DNA from: Candidatus Dichloromethanomonas elyunquensis
GTDB taxonomy: Bacteria > Bacillota > Desulfitobacteriia > Desulfitobacteriales > Syntrophobotulaceae
NCBI GenBank assembly: GCA_001515265.1
Contig: LNDB01000002.1
Coordinates: 1 to 64,000 of the forward strand
Direction: 5' to 3'
DNA length: 64,000 nt
Below the pieces are notes generated by a model. The model ran no database searches. It had not been told where the DNA came from and saw only the letters and a program-made list of their open reading frames with translations. The position numbers and the translations under genes are program-made. Positions 32,911 through 42,122 of the stretch are shown here, piece by piece. The first letter of the stretch is position 1, and the number at the start of each line of letters is the position of its first letter.

Positions 32911-34059
32911 ATGATGAAGGTTCTCGTAGCTTCTGATTCATTTAAGGGAAGTTTGAGCAGTATCCAGGTGGGTGAAGCCGTAACCGAAGGGGTTAAGCGT
33001 ATCTTTCCTGAAGCGGCCGTTCGGGTAATTCCGATAGCCGATGGGGGTGAAGGAACCGTTGAAGCGCTTGTTACTGCTGGCGGTGGAAAATATCTCAGAA
33101 AAATGGCAACCTCTCCTTTGGGGGAACCTGTCGAAGCTGTCATGGGAATGCTGCCGGACGGAACTGCGGTGATTGAGATGGCTGCGGCTTCCGGACTTCC
33201 TCTGGTACCTTTGGAAAAAAGGAATCCCTTCATAACGACCACAAGAGGAACTGGGGATTTGATAAAGGCGGCATTGGATGAAGGCGCAAGACGGATCCTC
33301 ATCGGAATCGGGGGCAGTGCCACAAACGACGGCGGGGCCGGTATGGTGCAGGCTTTAGGGGGAAAGCTCCTGAATCAGGATGGAAAAGAACTTCCTCCCG
33401 GGGGTGCTGCCTTGGCCGATCTTTCCAAGATCGATATTTCGGGGATGGATATTCGTTTGAAGAATGTTCGCATCACAATTATTTGTGATGTGGATAACCC
33501 TCTTTGCGGTCCCAGGGGAGCGTCTGCTGTTTACGGCCCTCAGAAAGGTGCGAATCCCGAAATGGTTCTGTTTTTGGACAGGTGTTTAAGCCACTATGCA
33601 AAGGTCATCTCCAACCAGTTAGGAATCGACATTTACGATATTCCCGGTGCCGGGGCTGCAGGCGGCTTGGGCGCAGGATTACTGGCTTTTACCCAGGCAG
33701 AGCTGAAATCCGGCACAGAAGCTATTCTCGATACCATCAAATTTAACGAGATGATTAACGATTATGATTTGGTAATCACCGGTGAAGGGAGAATTGATGG
33801 GCAGTCCGCTTTTGGCAAGGTTCCGAAAGGTGTGGGGACCAGAGCGCAAAAGAATGAGAAACCGGTTATTGCCATTGTGGGTTCCATTGGTGAAGGGGCC
33901 GAAGTGATGTATGATTACGGTCTCAACGCTATTGTGCCGATCGTCAACAGGGCCATGACCCTGGATGAGGCTGTTTCAGATGCCTACAGTCTGGTGGTTC
34001 AAACGGCTGAAAGAATCTTCAGGCTTCTTCAAACGGGGAAATCACTGCATATTGGATAA
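32911..34059 (+). CDS. garK: glycerate 2-kinase (GarK family)
   Basis: A 382-residue glycerate kinase of the GarK/GlxK type. It starts MMKVLVASDSFKGSLSS and contains PIADGGEGTVEAL near 45, IGIGGSATNDGGAGMVQALG near 132, and VITGEGRIDGQSAFGK near 290. It makes 2-phosphoglycerate for lower glycolysis. GTG 32899 in the ORF track overlaps the ribosome site; ATG 32911 after GGAGGG is more likely. A hairpin terminator follows, closing the cassette. Confidence 0.93.
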   Translation: MMKVLVASDSFKGSLSSIQVGEAVTEGVKRIFPEAAVRVIPIADGGEGTVEALVTAGGGKYLRKMATSPLGEPVEAVMGMLPDGTAVIEMAAASGLPLVPLEKRNPFITTTRGTGDLIKAALDEGARRILIGIGGSATNDGGAGMVQALGGKLLNQDGKELPPGGAALADLSKIDISGMDIRLKNVRITIICDVDNPLCGPRGASAVYGPQKGANPEMVLFLDRCLSHYAKVISNQLGIDIYDIPGAGAAGGLGAGLLAFTQAELKSGTEAILDTIKFNEMINDYDLVITGEGRIDGQSAFGKVPKGVGTRAQKNEKPVIAIVGSIGEGAEVMYDYGLNAIVPIVNRAMTLDEAVSDAYSLVVQTAERIFRLLQTGKSLHIG

Positions 34060-34075
34060 TCGCTATTTAATGATG

Positions 34076-34120
34076 AAAAAGCAGAAACCTCTTTTGCCTA
34101 AAGGATGGTTCTGCTTTTTT
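34076..34120 (+). terminator. intrinsic terminator after garK
   Basis: AAAAAGCAGAAACC and GGTTCTGCTTTTTT pair with one bulge and end in a T-run. Confidence 0.75.
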
Positions 34121-34258
34121 CTTAATTATTTTTCCTAATATATGGATAGAAAATATCTTTGCAGGAATATATAACTTTATAGAGAAAATACATTAAGTTT
34201 GCCTGTTGAAAAAAGGACTCGGCAGAAGAATCTGTAGAAAATGTGGAAGGTGATAATA

Positions 34259-34819
34259 TTGAAAGGGATTATGAAATCTGTATTGGAATGGGTCGTTATA
34301 ATTGCGGTAGCTTTTGTTCTTTCGGTTATAATCCGAAATTTTATCGTTGATACCAGAATTGTCCCAACGGGTTCGATGCTTCCTACCATCCAACTGCAGG
34401 ATAGGCTTATTGTAGACCGATTGTTTTATAAGTACAGCACTATCAAACGTGGAGATATTCTCGTTTTTACAGCTCCCGAACAGGCCCAGGAAGACTTGGA
34501 CCTTGTTAAAAGAGTTATCGGACTCCCCGGAGAGAAGGTCGAGATCAAAAACGGCAAGGTATATATAGAAGACAAGGCGCTTAATGAACCTTATATCATG
34601 GCTCCTCCCGACTATAATTACGGACCGGTCACTGTACCGCCAAATTCCTATTTTATGCTTGGTGACAACCGCAGGGCAAGCAAGGACAGTCATATCTGGG
34701 GGTTCCTTCCTGCTGATAAGATACTGGGAAGAGTATGGATCAGGTATTGGCCTTTGGAGAGATTCGGATCACTTGGCAAAGTGCCGGAACCGTATTTTAC
34801 CCAGGCAGTACAGAAATAA
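34259..34819 (+). CDS. lepB: type I signal peptidase
   Basis: A 186-residue membrane-anchored serine protease that removes Sec and Tat signal peptides. One N-terminal helix is followed by the nucleophile motif PTGSMLPTIQ near residue 37, the general-base Lys region KRVIGLPGE near 85, and the LGDNRRASKDSHIWG box near 140. TTG 34259, eight bases after GGAAGGTGAT, is the preferred start over ATG 34241. It has a typical Gram-positive SipS size. Confidence 0.93.
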   Translation: MKGIMKSVLEWVVIIAVAFVLSVIIRNFIVDTRIVPTGSMLPTIQLQDRLIVDRLFYKYSTIKRGDILVFTAPEQAQEDLDLVKRVIGLPGEKVEIKNGKVYIEDKALNEPYIMAPPDYNYGPVTVPPNSYFMLGDNRRASKDSHIWGFLPADKILGRVWIRYWPLERFGSLGKVPEPYFTQAVQK

Positions 34820-34850
34820 ATTACAGAAGTATACATAAGGATGAACAAAA

Positions 34851-36233
34851 GTGAAGAAGATATTGGATTTAAAAAAGGTTAGATTATCTCTGAACGCGAT
34901 TATTATTTTCGATGAGATTCTGCAAGATGACAGAATTCGTTGCTTTTGCGGGCTTTTAGATGACCTCCTTGATAAAGAACCAAACTGTGAGAGAATCTTG
35001 ATCTCTTACCACATATTTTATAAGTCGATGGCCGGAATAAACTGGGTCGAGTATTTGATTAAGAAGCTTTTTGAATCGGAATATGCATTTACAGCCTTAT
35101 CCTCTAATTCAGGTAATGTAGAGGTCAACGATTGTATCAAGCGGGATGCCGCAAGGGACTTACGGATTATCCAAGCCTTGGCAGAGATTACCCCCGGCGA
35201 CATTATCTCTCTCACTGCGGCACTTTTCCGGGACCGGATTCCCCAAGGGGAAGAGGAGATATTTACCGGGCCGCTCTGGGCGGAGAATTGGCCGGTCTGG
35301 AGATGGGAATTCCCGGATTACATCATCAATGAGACAGACTTGAAAGACTTACCTGCCCCCAGATGGCTGGAAGCGATGAAGTCTTTTTTTCTGAAACAGT
35401 TCATCCATCAGGAAAACTGGGAGTCAAACGCACCGCTTCTTATGGATTATTACCAAAAGGCAGGCTGCGGCATCTTCGGAACATTTGCGGCCTTTAAACT
35501 AAAGGAGAACAATCGGAAGCTCGAAGGAATAGACAATCCTGACACTGTCAGGATCAGGAACCTTATTTGCCAGGAAAGGGAGCAAACCCTTGTTCTTCGC
35601 AATACGGAAAGTTTTCTGCAAGGATTTCCGGCCAATAATGTCATTTTGTACGGAAACAGGGGAACAGGAAAATCTTCTCTCGTCAAAGCTCTGCTCAATG
35701 AGTATGTGGCAAAGGGTCTAAGGCTTGTTCAATTAAAAAAAAATCAGATTGGAATGTTTCCGGAACTGGTGAAAGAACTTGCCAAGATTCCTCTCAAATT
35801 TATTATCTTTATCGATGATCTCTCTTTTAATGATGTGGAAGAGGATTATAAAAATTTGAAATCTTTGCTCGAAGGCGGGGTAGAGTCCCGGCCGGGAAAC
35901 GTGCTTATCTATGCCACTTCCAACAGGAAGCATTTGGTCAAAGAATCTTTTTCAGACCGTAGGTCTGATGATGTGCAGGCCCAGGATAACATGGAAGAAA
36001 AGCTTTCTTTGGCTGACAGGTTTGGGATAACGGTTACTTTCCTCTCCCCGGATCAGGAAACATATCTGAGGATTGTGGAAGGGCTCGCTTCACAGCATCA
36101 CATTAATATGGAGAGGGATGAACTCCGGCAGAAAGCCCTCAAATGGGTTATGATGCATAATGGCCGTTCAGGACGAACGGCCAGGCAGTTTATCGATCAT
36201 TTAATCGGGGATTTGGCTGTTTCCAGAAAATGA
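34851..36233 (+). CDS. DUF815 AAA+-like ATP-binding protein
   Basis: A 460-residue protein whose C-terminal half is a P-loop ATPase: Walker A YGNRGTGKSSLVKAL near residue 264, Walker B KFIIFIDDLSF near 312, and an arginine/sensor region near ATSNRKHLVKE. This matches DUF815 (PF05673), a conserved ATPase of unknown role. The N-terminal half (about 200 residues) has no recognised domain. The 3' end overlaps the convergent DUF362 gene by 37 bp. Confidence 0.85.
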   Translation: MKKILDLKKVRLSLNAIIIFDEILQDDRIRCFCGLLDDLLDKEPNCERILISYHIFYKSMAGINWVEYLIKKLFESEYAFTALSSNSGNVEVNDCIKRDAARDLRIIQALAEITPGDIISLTAALFRDRIPQGEEEIFTGPLWAENWPVWRWEFPDYIINETDLKDLPAPRWLEAMKSFFLKQFIHQENWESNAPLLMDYYQKAGCGIFGTFAAFKLKENNRKLEGIDNPDTVRIRNLICQEREQTLVLRNTESFLQGFPANNVILYGNRGTGKSSLVKALLNEYVAKGLRLVQLKKNQIGMFPELVKELAKIPLKFIIFIDDLSFNDVEEDYKNLKSLLEGGVESRPGNVLIYATSNRKHLVKESFSDRRSDDVQAQDNMEEKLSLADRFGITVTFLSPDQETYLRIVEGLASQHHINMERDELRQKALKWVMMHNGRSGRTARQFIDHLIGDLAVSRK

Positions 36234-37300
36234 ACCATATCCAGAGCGCTGGGGGGGCATCCTTTCAGATAATGGGTACAACCGGAAGTACAATTGCCTA
36301 TACCCAGACCGCTCAAGACCTGATTCTTATACCCTTGACCGATGTAAATCGGTTCTTCCAGCTGGCGGAGCTGACCGTTTTCTTCAAGCCGGTTCAAAGC
36401 ATGGATCAATCCTCCGAAGCAAGCGGAGCAAGCATCGGAAGCGTGGACTCTTTCCGCTAATCTGGCGGCCTTTTTTGAAGGTTGGAAGGCAGTGCCGTTT
36501 TGCAGATCTCGGTTATACTCCACAACATGAGCGCGGGCTAATTCTCCCATTCCTACTCCCAATTGTTCAGCAAGGGAGATATAAGCAATTTCTTCTTTGG
36601 TATAACCAATCAATGAAGCGCAATAAGTATCGATTAAAACGGGATCCTGACCGGCAATGATTCTATCCATCTGTATGGGGTTGCCTCCTTCTTCAAAGGT
36701 CAGGTCCCCGTTCAGGGCGTCAACAACATTTAAACTGGTTTTGAGGGCTTTGGATAAATAGGCAATGGGTTTATGCAGTCCCAGGGAATGATATCTTCGT
36801 TTTTCACTGTTTGGGATGCATCCTTTGAGGTTTTTCAAAGCACATGTAAACAGGGTCTGACAGTGGGCCTTTAAAACGGGAAGATTAATTAAATAGTCTG
36901 TTTCCAGGACTTTTTTACAGATCTTAAGAGACTGTCCCTGGACGGAAATATTTTGGGCATCATCCTTCTGCAAATCGACCAAAGGAATTTGATATTTGCG
37001 GGAGATTTCGTCGTAACCGCAGATTTTAAAGGCCCTTGCAGTCTGATCGCCTACCCAGGAACCTTCGATAATCGATATATTTCTTAGATTATGTTCCAAG
37101 AGGTATTGAATGATTCCCTCGGCAATAGCAGGAGTGGTAGTGGCCCCTTCCCTGGAAGGTTTAGCAACGACCAGGTTAGGTTTCAGGGCGATTTTCATCC
37201 CCTGATCGATATGGTCTGCTGCTTTCATCTGATCCAAAAGGTCTTTTACCATTGTCAAAGGCTGTGTTCCGTAGATAACATGTATTTCGTCCGGTCTCAT
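36197..37300 (-). CDS. DUF362 family protein with Cys-rich C-terminus
   Basis: A 367-residue DUF362 protein. It has the conserved KPNLVVAKPSREGATTTPAIAEGI region near residue 40, IIEGSWVGDQTARAFK near 80, and LPVLKAHCQTLFTCALKNLKGCIP near 150. The C-terminal third holds SACFGG, and a CTSGCTHYLKGCPPS group that differs from the usual 4Fe-4S ferredoxin tail of the family. I start it at 37300 since AGGAGG lies nine bases upstream. The function is unknown; a metal or cluster role is suspected. Confidence 0.82.
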   Translation of the reverse strand: MRPDEIHVIYGTQPLTMVKDLLDQMKAADHIDQGMKIALKPNLVVAKPSREGATTTPAIAEGIIQYLLEHNLRNISIIEGSWVGDQTARAFKICGYDEISRKYQIPLVDLQKDDAQNISVQGQSLKICKKVLETDYLINLPVLKAHCQTLFTCALKNLKGCIPNSEKRRYHSLGLHKPIAYLSKALKTSLNVVDALNGDLTFEEGGNPIQMDRIIAGQDPVLIDTYCASLIGYTKEEIAYISLAEQLGVGMGELARAHVVEYNRDLQNGTAFQPSKKAARLAERVHASDACSACFGGLIHALNRLEENGQLRQLEEPIYIGQGYKNQVLSGLGIGNCTSGCTHYLKGCPPSALDMVHFLETAKSPIK

Positions 37301-37413
37301 AACATGGATCCTCCTCATTTGTGGTTTGTCAAGCTTATTATACAGGATTATCCGGCGGAAATTAACCCGATGGAAGTTGAATCATTACTGAAAATAATGG
37401 AGGGAATAGATAG

Positions 37414-38751
37414 ATGAATTCTGTTTTTGTCTGGATAGCTGGGATAATCGGAATCTTCGCAGGGGGCCTGATCGGATTTATAGCTGAGAATGTTAAGAAT
37501 AAGGGCCTTGCAGAAAAAACACTTTTGCTGGAAAAGGATAATGTTCGTCTCTATGCGGAGTTAAGCCGGGAAATTGAAAGAAGAACATTCCATGCGGCTC
37601 AGATATCAGAACTGAGAACCAGGCTGGAAATGGAGCAGACTCTGCATGAGGAAAAGATATCCCTCCTGAATAAAGCTAAAGAAGAGTTATCCGCTGGGTT
37701 TAAAGCCCTTTCTTTGGAAGCCTTAAAGAGCAACAACCAGTCCTTCCTGGAACTGGCCAAGACCACGTTGGAAAGATTTCAGGTACAGGCTGTCAATGAT
37801 CTGGATAAGCGTCAGACTTCTATTCATGAACTGGTTAAACCGTTAAAAGAGTCCCTTGAAAAAGTGGACGGAAAGATTAACGAACTGGAACAAAAAAGGG
37901 CAGGGGCCTACGAAGGTTTAGTCAAACAAATTGAATATATGGCTATTGGACAGGAGAAGTTGCAGCGTGAAACCAATAAATTGATTTCTGCTTTAAAAGC
38001 TCCCACAGTAAGAGGACGCTGGGGAGAAATTCAGCTGAAGAGAGTTGTCGAAGTTGCAGGGATGATAGAATATTGTGATTTTGCTCAGCAGGAGGAAGTT
38101 ATCAGCGAGAACGGCAGACAAAGGCCGGATATGATTATCCGGCTGCCGGGTAATAAAATTATCGTAGTTGACTCCAAAGCTCCCCTTGCCGACTATCTTG
38201 AAGCCATCGATACAGCCGATGACGAAGTAAAAAACTTCAAAATGCTAGGTCATGCCAGACAAGTTAAGAGTCATATTACCAAACTTGCCAGCAAGTCTTA
38301 CTGGAGCCAGTTCAATTTTACCCCGGAGTTTGTAGTCATGTTTCTGCCGGGGGAAACATTTTTCAGCGCGGCCTTGCAATTTGATCCTGAACTGATTGAA
38401 TATGGTGCGCAACAAAGGGTTATCATGGCTACGCCGACTACGCTGATTGCGCTGCTCAAGGCAATTGCATACGGGTGGAAGCAAGAACAAATGAATGAAA
38501 ATGCCAGACAGATCAGCGAGTTGGGCAAAGTGCTGTATGAAAGGATCAGCGTGCTGACTGAACATTTCCTGGATATCCGGAAGGGTCTCCAAAATTCTAT
38601 CCAAGCCTATAACAAGGCGGTTGGTTCCTATGAGAGCCGTGTCCTGGTGACTGCCAGAAAATTCGGAGAGTTAGGGCTGGCCGGTGATAACGATATCAAA
38701 GAGCTGGAAATTATTGAAGCGGGGGTGAGGGAAATGGCGGGGGGAAATTAA
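37414..38751 (+). CDS. rmuC: RmuC family DNA recombination protein
   Basis: A 445-residue protein with an N-terminal membrane helix (residues 4-24), a long coiled coil to about residue 150, and a C-terminal nuclease-like RmuC domain (VRGRWGEIQLKRVVEVAGM, RPDMIIRLPGNKIIVVDSKAPL and ATPTTLIALLKAIAYGW). RmuC limits inversion-type recombination at short repeats in E. coli. TGGAGGGAATAGATAG precedes the ATG. It stands alone between the DUF362 gene and the rubrerythrin gene. Confidence 0.93.
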   Translation: MNSVFVWIAGIIGIFAGGLIGFIAENVKNKGLAEKTLLLEKDNVRLYAELSREIERRTFHAAQISELRTRLEMEQTLHEEKISLLNKAKEELSAGFKALSLEALKSNNQSFLELAKTTLERFQVQAVNDLDKRQTSIHELVKPLKESLEKVDGKINELEQKRAGAYEGLVKQIEYMAIGQEKLQRETNKLISALKAPTVRGRWGEIQLKRVVEVAGMIEYCDFAQQEEVISENGRQRPDMIIRLPGNKIIVVDSKAPLADYLEAIDTADDEVKNFKMLGHARQVKSHITKLASKSYWSQFNFTPEFVVMFLPGETFFSAALQFDPELIEYGAQQRVIMATPTTLIALLKAIAYGWKQEQMNENARQISELGKVLYERISVLTEHFLDIRKGLQNSIQAYNKAVGSYESRVLVTARKFGELGLAGDNDIKELEIIEAGVREMAGGN

Positions 38752-38856
38752 CAAAAAAATAATTTAAAAAAGTTATAAGCAGCTATTGCAAATATCTTAA
38801 TAAATATTTATAATAATTATAAATTTAAAATTATTATTTAATGGAGGGAATTTAAA

Positions 38857-39402
38857 ATGTCTACATGGGTCTGTAAAGTATGCGGTTATCATTTTGAAGG
38901 AGCAGAAGCGCCCGAGCTATGCCCGCAGTGTAAAGCTCCTAAAGAAAATTTTGAATTAGTGAAAAGTGAAAAGGAATGGGCTGACCAGCATTTCGTTGGG
39001 ATTGCTTCAGGTGTCGACCCTGAAGTGATAGAAGGTCTGAAAAATAATTTCATGGGTGAATGTACTGAGGTTGGGATGTATTTGGCTATGAGCCGTGTCG
39101 CGGACCGCGAAGGATACCCTGAAATTGCTGAGGCTTATAAACGGATTGCTTATGAGGAAGCAGAGCATGCCGCAAAATTTGCGGAGCTTTTAGGTGAAGT
39201 TGTAACCGATTCGACCCAGAAGAACTTGGAGATGAGAGTGGCAGCCGAAAACGGAGCCTGCAGAGGAAAGAAAGAACTGGCTACCCTCGCTAAAAAACTG
39301 AATCTCGATGCAATTCATGATACCGTTCATGAAATGGCTAAGGATGAAGCAAGACATGGCTGCGCTTTTGAAGGTATGCTCAAACGATATTTTACAAGGT
39401 AA
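38857..39402 (+). CDS. reverse-type rubrerythrin
   Basis: A 181-residue protein with an N-terminal rubredoxin-like Fe(Cys)4 site ([10 protein letters not shown], then CPQCKAP) and a C-terminal ferritin-like diiron domain ([32 protein letters not shown] and [11 protein letters not shown]). The order rubredoxin-then-diiron identifies reverse rubrerythrin, an NADH-linked peroxide/oxygen reductase of anaerobes. ATGGAGGGAATT precedes the ATG, and a terminator follows, so it is a single-gene unit. Confidence 0.92.
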   Translation: MSTWVCKVCGYHFEGAEAPELCPQCKAPKENFELVKSEKEWADQHFVGIASGVDPEVIEGLKNNFMGECTEVGMYLAMSRVADREGYPEIAEAYKRIAYEEAEHAAKFAELLGEVVTDSTQKNLEMRVAAENGACRGKKELATLAKKLNLDAIHDTVHEMAKDEARHGCAFEGMLKRYFTR

Positions 39403-39424
39403 ATAACCTTTTTGATCGAAAAGG

Positions 39425-39458
39425 GAACTTCGCATTTTAGGTAAGGCGAAGTTCTCTT
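39425..39458 (+). terminator. intrinsic terminator after the rubrerythrin gene
   Basis: GAACTTCGC and GCGAAGTTC pair perfectly over nine bases and are followed by TCTTCT. Confidence 0.65.
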
Positions 39459-39551
39459 CTGAATTTCCTGAAATAGCCAAAAATTTGACTTGTTTAGCAG
39501 GGACCTGCTTGCAGCGAATGATTTAACACAATGATAAAGGAGTGAAGAATT

Positions 39552-39947
39552 GTGTTGGGATGGAAGGATGATTACGCTATTGGCGTTGCGTTAATTGATG
39601 AACAGCATAAACATCTTTTTCAAATAGGGAATTCAATATATACCCTTTTGGAGGATAAAGTATTAATAGACAAGTATGATAAGATTATCCCCATTCTTCA
39701 GGATTTAAAGGAATATACCAAATACCATTTTCAGACCGAAGAGGAGTACATGATCCAAAGCAGATATCCCAAATTCTTGACCCATAAGGTTGACCATGAC
39801 GACTTTATCAATAAGATCGAAGAAGTGGAATTAACAGATATCGATGCTGATCAGGAAAAATATATCCGGGAAATCCTCGTATTTGTTTTCGATTGGATTC
39901 TGGAGCATATTCTCAAAAATGATAAACTGATTACTGCAAACGAATAG
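39552..39947 (+). CDS. bacteriohemerythrin
   Basis: A 131-residue four-helix oxygen-binding diiron protein. The ligands are visible: His in LIDEQHKHLF near residue 21, H/E in YHFQTEEEYM near 58, His in THKVDHDDF near 76 and the terminal FDWILEHILKNDK. It can scavenge or deliver O2. GTG start after AAGGAGTG. It sits just after the rubrerythrin gene, suggesting a shared oxygen-defence role, but has its own promoter region. Confidence 0.92.
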   Translation: MLGWKDDYAIGVALIDEQHKHLFQIGNSIYTLLEDKVLIDKYDKIIPILQDLKEYTKYHFQTEEEYMIQSRYPKFLTHKVDHDDFINKIEEVELTDIDADQEKYIREILVFVFDWILEHILKNDKLITANE

Positions 39948-39954
39948 CTTTTAG

Positions 39955-40851
39955 TCAATCAAGGAGCAGGCGCATATCTTCCGGTAAAGATACCCCGATA
40001 TTGATTCTTTCCTGTTTTAAGGGATGCATGAAGGAATAGGAAGAACAATGAAGCGCTTGACGCTGAATATAGGACATGTCGCCTCCATAGAGATCATCAC
40101 CTAAAAGGGGGTAACCGGACCCTTGACAGTGAACGCGAATCTGATGCGTTCTTCCGGTAACAAGAGTGAATTCCATCAGGGAATAATTTTTATGCCGCAG
40201 TAATACCCGAAAAAGGGTCAGAGCGGTTTGTCCTTTTTCATTGATTTCCCTTTTGATTTTACTGCCTTGTTGTAAGGCAATGGGTGAAGAGAATTCCCCG
40301 CAATCCTTTGGGAATTGTCCCTGGACGATTCCCAAATATTTTTTTTCAACTTGATTTTTCCCAGCCTGCCAGGCAAGCTGCTGGTGGGCAAAACGGGTTT
40401 TGGCAACAAGGACAATTCCCGAAGTGTTGCGGTCTATCCTGGAAATAGGCCGGAACGGACGGAATTCGTTTTTCCTTTCCCAATATCCTACTACGGCATT
40501 GGCGAGAGTTCCGGAAGGATAGCGCAAGGTAGGGTGAACCGTCTGTCCAGGCAGCTTATTTACCGCTAAAAAAAGGTCGTCTTCGAATAAAATATCAATC
40601 GGACCGTTTTCACCCTCAATGGTTGACAACTCTCCTGTCAGGATGTTTACGGTCAAAGTTTGTCCCGCTGAGCCTCTGGTGTTGAGAAATACGAATTTTC
40701 CGTCAAGCCAGGCATTCTCTCCTATCTTAATTTTCTGGATGAGTTTTCGCGAAAAATGAAAGCGCCGATACAGAATTTTTTCTATTTTTTTATCTTCATC
40801 TTCGTTTTGCAGGATATAGGTTAAGTATGAGCCTGAGATAGATTCCAACAT
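39955..40851 (-). CDS. RluA-family RNA pseudouridine synthase
   Basis: A 298-residue protein with a short S4-like N-terminal part and the RluA catalytic domain. The active-site motif is SRIDRNTSGIVLVAKT near residue 138, followed by VTGRTHQIRVH near 225 and LLGDDLYGG near 244. It makes pseudouridine in rRNA or tRNA; the exact site cannot be read from the sequence. It converges with the hemerythrin gene, with seven bases between stops. Confidence 0.92.
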   Translation of the reverse strand: MLESISGSYLTYILQNEDEDKKIEKILYRRFHFSRKLIQKIKIGENAWLDGKFVFLNTRGSAGQTLTVNILTGELSTIEGENGPIDILFEDDLFLAVNKLPGQTVHPTLRYPSGTLANAVVGYWERKNEFRPFRPISRIDRNTSGIVLVAKTRFAHQQLAWQAGKNQVEKKYLGIVQGQFPKDCGEFSSPIALQQGSKIKREINEKGQTALTLFRVLLRHKNYSLMEFTLVTGRTHQIRVHCQGSGYPLLGDDLYGGDMSYIQRQALHCSSYSFMHPLKQERINIGVSLPEDMRLLLD

Positions 40852-40982
40852 AAAAGTCTCCTATTTTTTATAACTATAAATTTTTTAGGCGAAAAAAGGA
40901 AAAAATATTGTTTGGGAAGAATTAAAAATAAATAAAGAATTTACCTGCAAGAAAAATGTTTTCTGAAAAGAGGTTTAATTGA

Positions 40983-42098
40983 ATGAACGATGAGCGAGTT
41001 AGCCGTCTTGCCCGCAATATTATCACGTATTCCGTGGAGTTAAAGCCGGGCGAGAAAATGTTAATCGAAGCGGCAGGTCTGGAAATCCCCCTGGCCCGCG
41101 CCTTGGTCAAAGAGACTTATCAAGCGGGGGCTCAGCCTTTTGTTGCTATTACAAATCATACCCTACAAAGGGAAATATTAAAAGGCTTGTCCGCAGAACA
41201 AGCTCAGGCCATGGCTGTTTGGGATGTGGCACGGATGAGAGATATGCAGGCCTATATAGGTATCAGGGCAGGAGAAAATATCAACGAACTGGCGGATGTC
41301 CCAAGTGAAAACATGCGGATTTATATGACTTATTATTCCAAACCTGTCCACTCGGAACAACGGGTGAAGCATACTAAATGGTGTGTTTTGCGTTATCCCA
41401 ATGCCTCTATGGCTCAATTGGCTGAGATGAGTCTCGAAGGTTTTGAGGATTTTTATTTTCAGGTATGTAATCTTGACTACTCCAAAATGTCTAAAGCGAT
41501 GAACCCCTTAAAGGAAATGATGGAAAATACGGACAGGGTCCGCATCATAGGTCCGGGAACCGATTTAAAATTTTCTATAAAAGGAATGCCGGCAATTAAA
41601 TGTGACGGCAAAATGAATATTCCGGACGGGGAACTCTTTACGGCTCCTCTGAAAGAATCCGTGAATGGAAAGATTACTTATAATACCCCGGCTGTGTACC
41701 AAGGTTACACGTACGAAAATATTTCTTTGGAATTTGAAAACGGGAAAATTATTAAAGCTTCTGCTAATAACACAGCAAAAATCAATCACATTTTAGATAC
41801 AGATGAAGGGGCCAGGTTTATCGGCGAGTTTTCTTTTGGCTTTAATCCATACATCCAAAAACCGATGAAGGATACCCTATTTGATGAAAAGATCGATGGG
41901 AGCTTTCATTTCACACCCGGTTCCGCTTACGATGAATGCGATAACGGAAACCGTTCGGCGGTTCACTGGGATTTGGTATGCATTCAAAGACCGGAATACG
42001 GCGGGGGGGAAATCTATCTGGACGATAAGTTAATTCGAAAAGACGGCAGATTTGTTCCCGAGGAATTGGCTGTGCTTAATCCTGAGAATCTGAAGTAA
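40983..42098 (+). CDS. M29-family aminopeptidase
   Basis: A 371-residue metallopeptidase of the thermophilic aminopeptidase (M29, AmpS/PepS) family. It has the N-terminal YSVELKPGEKMLIEAAGLE, the GTDLKFSIKG segment, the Glu-containing NIPDGELFTAP motif near 218, and HFTPGSAYDECDNGNRSAVHWDLVC near 315 with the expected His/Asp metal ligands. It removes N-terminal amino acids with dinuclear metal. AAGAGGT lies nine bases before the ATG. Confidence 0.9.
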   Translation: MNDERVSRLARNIITYSVELKPGEKMLIEAAGLEIPLARALVKETYQAGAQPFVAITNHTLQREILKGLSAEQAQAMAVWDVARMRDMQAYIGIRAGENINELADVPSENMRIYMTYYSKPVHSEQRVKHTKWCVLRYPNASMAQLAEMSLEGFEDFYFQVCNLDYSKMSKAMNPLKEMMENTDRVRIIGPGTDLKFSIKGMPAIKCDGKMNIPDGELFTAPLKESVNGKITYNTPAVYQGYTYENISLEFENGKIIKASANNTAKINHILDTDEGARFIGEFSFGFNPYIQKPMKDTLFDEKIDGSFHFTPGSAYDECDNGNRSAVHWDLVCIQRPEYGGGEIYLDDKLIRKDGRFVPEELAVLNPENLK

Positions 42099-42122
42099 TA
42101 TTTGAGTTAAGGGGACAAAAGA

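Noticed and set aside
34851-36233. DUF815 ATPase as a defence or mobile-element ATPase
   Set aside because: The Walker motifs fit the chromosomal DUF815 family and its neighbours are housekeeping genes; there is no effector or integrase nearby.
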